The notes under the pieces: model-generated
The model's database searches: none
The model's input: only the letters and a program-made list of their open reading frames with translations
What the model was told of the DNA's origin: nothing
NCBI GenBank assembly: GCA_964403505.1
Contig: CAYOFP010000020.1
Coordinates: forward strand, 1 to 35,212
DNA: 35,212 nucleotides
Origin: CAKSEI01 sp964403505
GTDB taxonomy: Bacteria; Bacillota; Clostridia; Oscillospirales; CAG-272
Direction of reading: 5' to 3'
Shown: positions 32,503 to 35,212 of the stretch, piece after piece
How positions within the stretch are numbered: the first letter of the stretch is position 1
Layout of the letters: each line of letters starts with the position of its first letter
Position numbers and translations under genes: made by a program

Positions 32503-34881
32503 ATGAAAAAATTACTATCGTTCGTTCTCGCTGTAACTTGTATGGTAAGCATCTTCACGATGTCCGTCCCCTCAAGTGCAGAAATGAACACAAAGGATCT
32601 GGTACTGCAGGATATCTCATACGATGAGACCATAGGCCGTGTAAATCAAGCGGATTCCGGCTTTACCACGGGCAGTACATACATTTATTCCTCAAGGACG
32701 ACCGAGACGACACCTCCGCGAAATGACTCTAATTTCGAGTTTTATTATATCGACCTCGGAAAATACAGCTCGAACCGCGGATTTGAAGACAAACTGATCG
32801 ATGACTATTTTATCACTTTCCTTGATCAATCGCTTTCCAATCTGCGCAAAAACGGCGGTGCATGCATTATCAGAGCATGCTATGCAAACGACGGCCAGAA
32901 TAATGCAGAGCCTGCTGACTTTAATATGCTCTTAAAGCATCAGATACAGCTCTGTAACGTATTCAAAAACTATCCGGATATCATCTCGGCGATCGAGTGC
33001 GGTATGATAGGTGCATACGGAGAGATGCACAGCGGCATTTATTCCGATTCGGATCATAAGCGTCAGGTGCTTGAGAGTTGGCTCACACAGCTTCCCGACG
33101 AAATATGCGTCAATGTAAGAACAGATAAGGAATACTATGATTTTGTAAACTTTACATCATTATATAAGAATAAATATGCAAAGCAACCGTCCAGCAACGT
33201 TCCGGGAAAAGAATACCCGAAGACCTTCGCTGACGGAAACTTCTGGGAATTCTCATTCGAAGAGGAACCGCTTTTCAACCGTATCGGTATCTATAACGAT
33301 GCTATGATACAGGACGGAAACGACGGCGGAACGTTCAGATGCAGCCGCGAAAACTTTGTTCATTGGCTCAGCATGAGAACGAAGACTGCGAGCTACGGCG
33401 GCGAGTTCTCCGGCGCATCGGCAAAGAACGGTTATCCCGGATTCAGAACAAACAGCACATGGCTGCCGTGTGTCGCAATCCCTGAGTTTTACAAAACGCA
33501 TCTGACCTATTATCACGGCGGAAACAGAGCTTACACAGATACGGGACTTTTCAAGCCCGCCTCTGAAGCGACCCTGAAATATGCCACAATGAATGCGGCT
33601 GAAAAAGCGATAGACGACCTTAAGGTCCGTTTCTACGATTATTCCTCCGATATGCCGTTCGGCGTTAAGAATATAGAGGAAAAATCAGATGGTGTCTATG
33701 TCACGTACACCATAGGCGGATGGAGCTCCGCTAAGGTCGGCAATGCTTTCATCGACGCGATAAAAAATACAGTCAACCTCGAGGCTGACCTCACCGCATA
33801 CAAGGGTCAGAGTGTCGCAAGCTTCTTTGAGGATCACCTCGGATACAGGATCGTGCTCAAGTCATCTTATCTCAATCAGGAGGTCGATAAGGGCGGCGTG
33901 CTCAATATCAGAGGCACCGTAGACAATACCGGATTTACAAACATTACCCGCAAGAAGGTAGCCGAGATCGTGCTGAAGAAGGGTAAGACAGAATATGTCA
34001 CCCGTGTTGACAGCATCGATGCAAATTCCTGGGACAGCGCAAGCAGAAACGAATATCTCGCAGATGTGAAGCTCCCTGCAAACATCGAGTCCGGCGAATG
34101 GGAAGTATATCTGCGCATCGCAGGCGAAGATAACAAAGGAAACACCAGCGAGGCAGGATGCATCAGATTTGCAAATGCAGGCCGTTTCCCCTATTCGGTA
34201 TCGGGAACAGGCGCATACGACGGCTCCTCCGGCACCAGAGCTATCATATACAGCACCGATGTATGCGCAAACTATATCGGTAAATTCACCGTAACAGAGA
34301 CGAGCGCTCCGCTTTCAAGTGATGAATTCACTCAGGTAAAGGCATTCAACGATGTAGCCGATAACTTCTGGGGCAAGCCGAGCATAACGCAGATGTGCAG
34401 CATAGGACTGATGAGCGGAACATCTCCGACGACCTTTGCACCCAACGACACAACGACAAGAGCAATGCTCGTAAAAGTTCTTTACAATATGCAGGGCGAA
34501 CCCAATGCATCCGAATACGAAAATCCCTTTAAGGATGTTAAGGAAGGCCAGTGGTATACGAACGCTATCAAATGGGCGTATGCGAAGGGTGTCGTAGCAG
34601 GAACAAGCAAGGATACTTACTCGCCGAATGATACTATCACACGTGAGCAGTTTGCGACGATCTTGTACAGATACGCAAAAGAGATCGAGAATAGGGATGT
34701 TTCAAAACAAGCAAACGCATCCACATTCACCGATTTCAATCAGACAAGCGAATATGCAAAAACAGCGATCAGATGGGCAAATGCTGAGGGCTATATCACA
34801 GGTATGACACCAACCGTCCTCAATCCGAAAGGATCTGCGACACGTGCGCAGATGGCATCCATCCTCTCGAGATATTTATAA
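32503..34881 (+). CDS. Secreted DUF4874/DUF4832-like protein with three SLH repeats
   Basis: This 792-residue protein has a signal peptide (MKKLLSFVLAVTCMVSIFTM, likely cut after SSA near residue 26). Residues about 35-210 look like a DUF4874-type barrel domain (YYIDLGKYSS, IECGMIGAYGEMHSGIY), and about 215-410 like DUF4832 (FRCSRENFVHWLSMRTKTASYGGE). Residues about 435-560 form an Ig-like beta domain. Three SLH repeats at about 615-665, 675-730 and 740-792 (DVADNFW, DVKEGQWYTNAIKWAYAKGVV, SEYAKTAIRWANAEGYI) anchor it to the wall. It is probably a surface glycan-active or glycan-binding protein, but no catalytic activity is proven for these domains. AAAGGA precedes the ATG. Confidence 0.85.
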   Translation: MKKLLSFVLAVTCMVSIFTMSVPSSAEMNTKDLVLQDISYDETIGRVNQADSGFTTGSTYIYSSRTTETTPPRNDSNFEFYYIDLGKYSSNRGFEDKLIDDYFITFLDQSLSNLRKNGGACIIRACYANDGQNNAEPADFNMLLKHQIQLCNVFKNYPDIISAIECGMIGAYGEMHSGIYSDSDHKRQVLESWLTQLPDEICVNVRTDKEYYDFVNFTSLYKNKYAKQPSSNVPGKEYPKTFADGNFWEFSFEEEPLFNRIGIYNDAMIQDGNDGGTFRCSRENFVHWLSMRTKTASYGGEFSGASAKNGYPGFRTNSTWLPCVAIPEFYKTHLTYYHGGNRAYTDTGLFKPASEATLKYATMNAAEKAIDDLKVRFYDYSSDMPFGVKNIEEKSDGVYVTYTIGGWSSAKVGNAFIDAIKNTVNLEADLTAYKGQSVASFFEDHLGYRIVLKSSYLNQEVDKGGVLNIRGTVDNTGFTNITRKKVAEIVLKKGKTEYVTRVDSIDANSWDSASRNEYLADVKLPANIESGEWEVYLRIAGEDNKGNTSEAGCIRFANAGRFPYSVSGTGAYDGSSGTRAIIYSTDVCANYIGKFTVTETSAPLSSDEFTQVKAFNDVADNFWGKPSITQMCSIGLMSGTSPTTFAPNDTTTRAMLVKVLYNMQGEPNASEYENPFKDVKEGQWYTNAIKWAYAKGVVAGTSKDTYSPNDTITREQFATILYRYAKEIENRDVSKQANASTFTDFNQTSEYAKTAIRWANAEGYITGMTPTVLNPKGSATRAQMASILSRYL

Positions 34882-34900
34882 TATATTTGAGATTATGTGG

Positions 34901-35137
34901 GGGACACTTTTTGAAAAAAGTGTCCCTTTTGCGGTACCCGGCTCTGCCTGCGGTGCGAAACGCACCTGGTCAATCGCCGACCGCAGCCCAAAGTTATGCC
35001 CGCTTCATCCGCCACCGGCGGCGCAACCTCACCCCACACCCCCTTCAAAAACTTTTATATGCGCAAGACTTGTCTTGCGCCGGGGAAAGCACGCACACAG
35101 ATTGAAAGTTTTTGCGTCGCTTTTTTCAAAAAGCGAC
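34901..35137. repeat. Dispersed multi-hairpin intergenic repeat, copy 2
   Basis: The 331-base gap after the SLH gene holds a second copy of the repeat at 15732-15859. The first hairpin GGGACACTTTTT-GA-AAAAAGTGTCCC (34901-34926, 26 bp in all) is followed by TTTT and would end the SLH transcript. Then come GCGCAAGAC-TT-GTCTTGCGC (35061-35080) and GTCGCTTTTT-TC-AAAAAGCGAC (35116-35137). Arms CAAAAACTTT (35046-35055) and AAAGTTTTTG (35105-35114) enclose the middle palindrome. An insertion of about 110 bases unlike copy 1 separates the first hairpin from the rest. No gene is supported here. Confidence 0.8.
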
Positions 35138-35141
35138 CAGA

Positions 35142-35212
35142 GAAAAAACGGTATCGAAAATGAAGTGAACCCCAAAGTTTAGACAAAACAAATATTAAAT
35201 TGTTAGTGAATG
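35142..35212. repeat. Right copy of inverted repeat found at both window ends
   Basis: Bases 35160-35212 are the exact reverse complement of 3-55, and 35142-35156 match 58-72. The element would continue beyond the right edge, as at the left. The inner end TGAACCCCAAAGTTTAGACA looks like an IS3-type terminal repeat, but the match between copies continues outward past this point. Confidence 0.8.

Overview
The window reads as a chromosomal segment of a Gram-positive gut-type clostridium, probably an Oscillospiraceae/Ruminococcaceae relative. The reasons are strong AGGAGG ribosome binding sites, sigma-A promoters (TTGACA-17-TATAAT type), RNase J, a BlaI/M56 pair, an SLH-domain surface protein and tightly overlapping genes. 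The family assignments come from reading the protein sequences; no database search was run. I saw no rRNA, tRNA or CRISPR array.

Layout. (1) 74-6526, all on the minus strand: RNase J, a small membrane protein, an M56 (BlaR1-like) antirepressor peptidase with its BlaI-type repressor, and a methylglyoxal synthase-like gene downstream of a MinD-like ATPase. (2) 6727-15726, plus strand: one tightly packed operon of seven genes (PTS EIIC-like membrane protein, YfhO-family membrane protein, proB, proA, proC, patatin-like lipase, MATE exporter). It ends in an unusual string of palindromes. (3) 16056-19570: a WG-repeat lipoprotein, a ribbon-helix-helix protein on the opposite strand, and a large fused ABC ATPase/permease. 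(4) 19827-21032: NADP-isocitrate dehydrogenase with a strong promoter and terminator. (5) 21134-32233, minus strand: an 11.1 kb run of thirteen coupled genes of phage-particle type. These are an amidase endolysin, large terminase, fibre-like protein, holin, zinc-ribbon protein, scaffold-like protein, major capsid protein, two connector-like proteins, portal, a beta-propeller-like tail protein and two small terminal proteins. (6) 32503-34881, plus strand: a secreted DUF4874/DUF4832-like protein with three SLH repeats, divergent from the particle cluster. (7) Both window ends carry the same sequence in inverted orientation.

The most interesting region is the particle cluster. It has what is needed to build, fill and release a short-tailed capsid, and every gene is open. 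I see no integrase, repressor, replication gene, recognisable small terminase subunit or head protease. It sits between ordinary host genes, with a terminator on one side and a repeat-rich candidate control region on the other. A domesticated phage particle or gene transfer agent is a reasonable hypothesis; a trimmed prophage or satellite is the main alternative.

The second novelty is a dispersed intergenic repeat (15732-15859 and 34901-35137). Its two copies keep the same nested hairpins while stem sequences change on both arms together, which points to a conserved fold.
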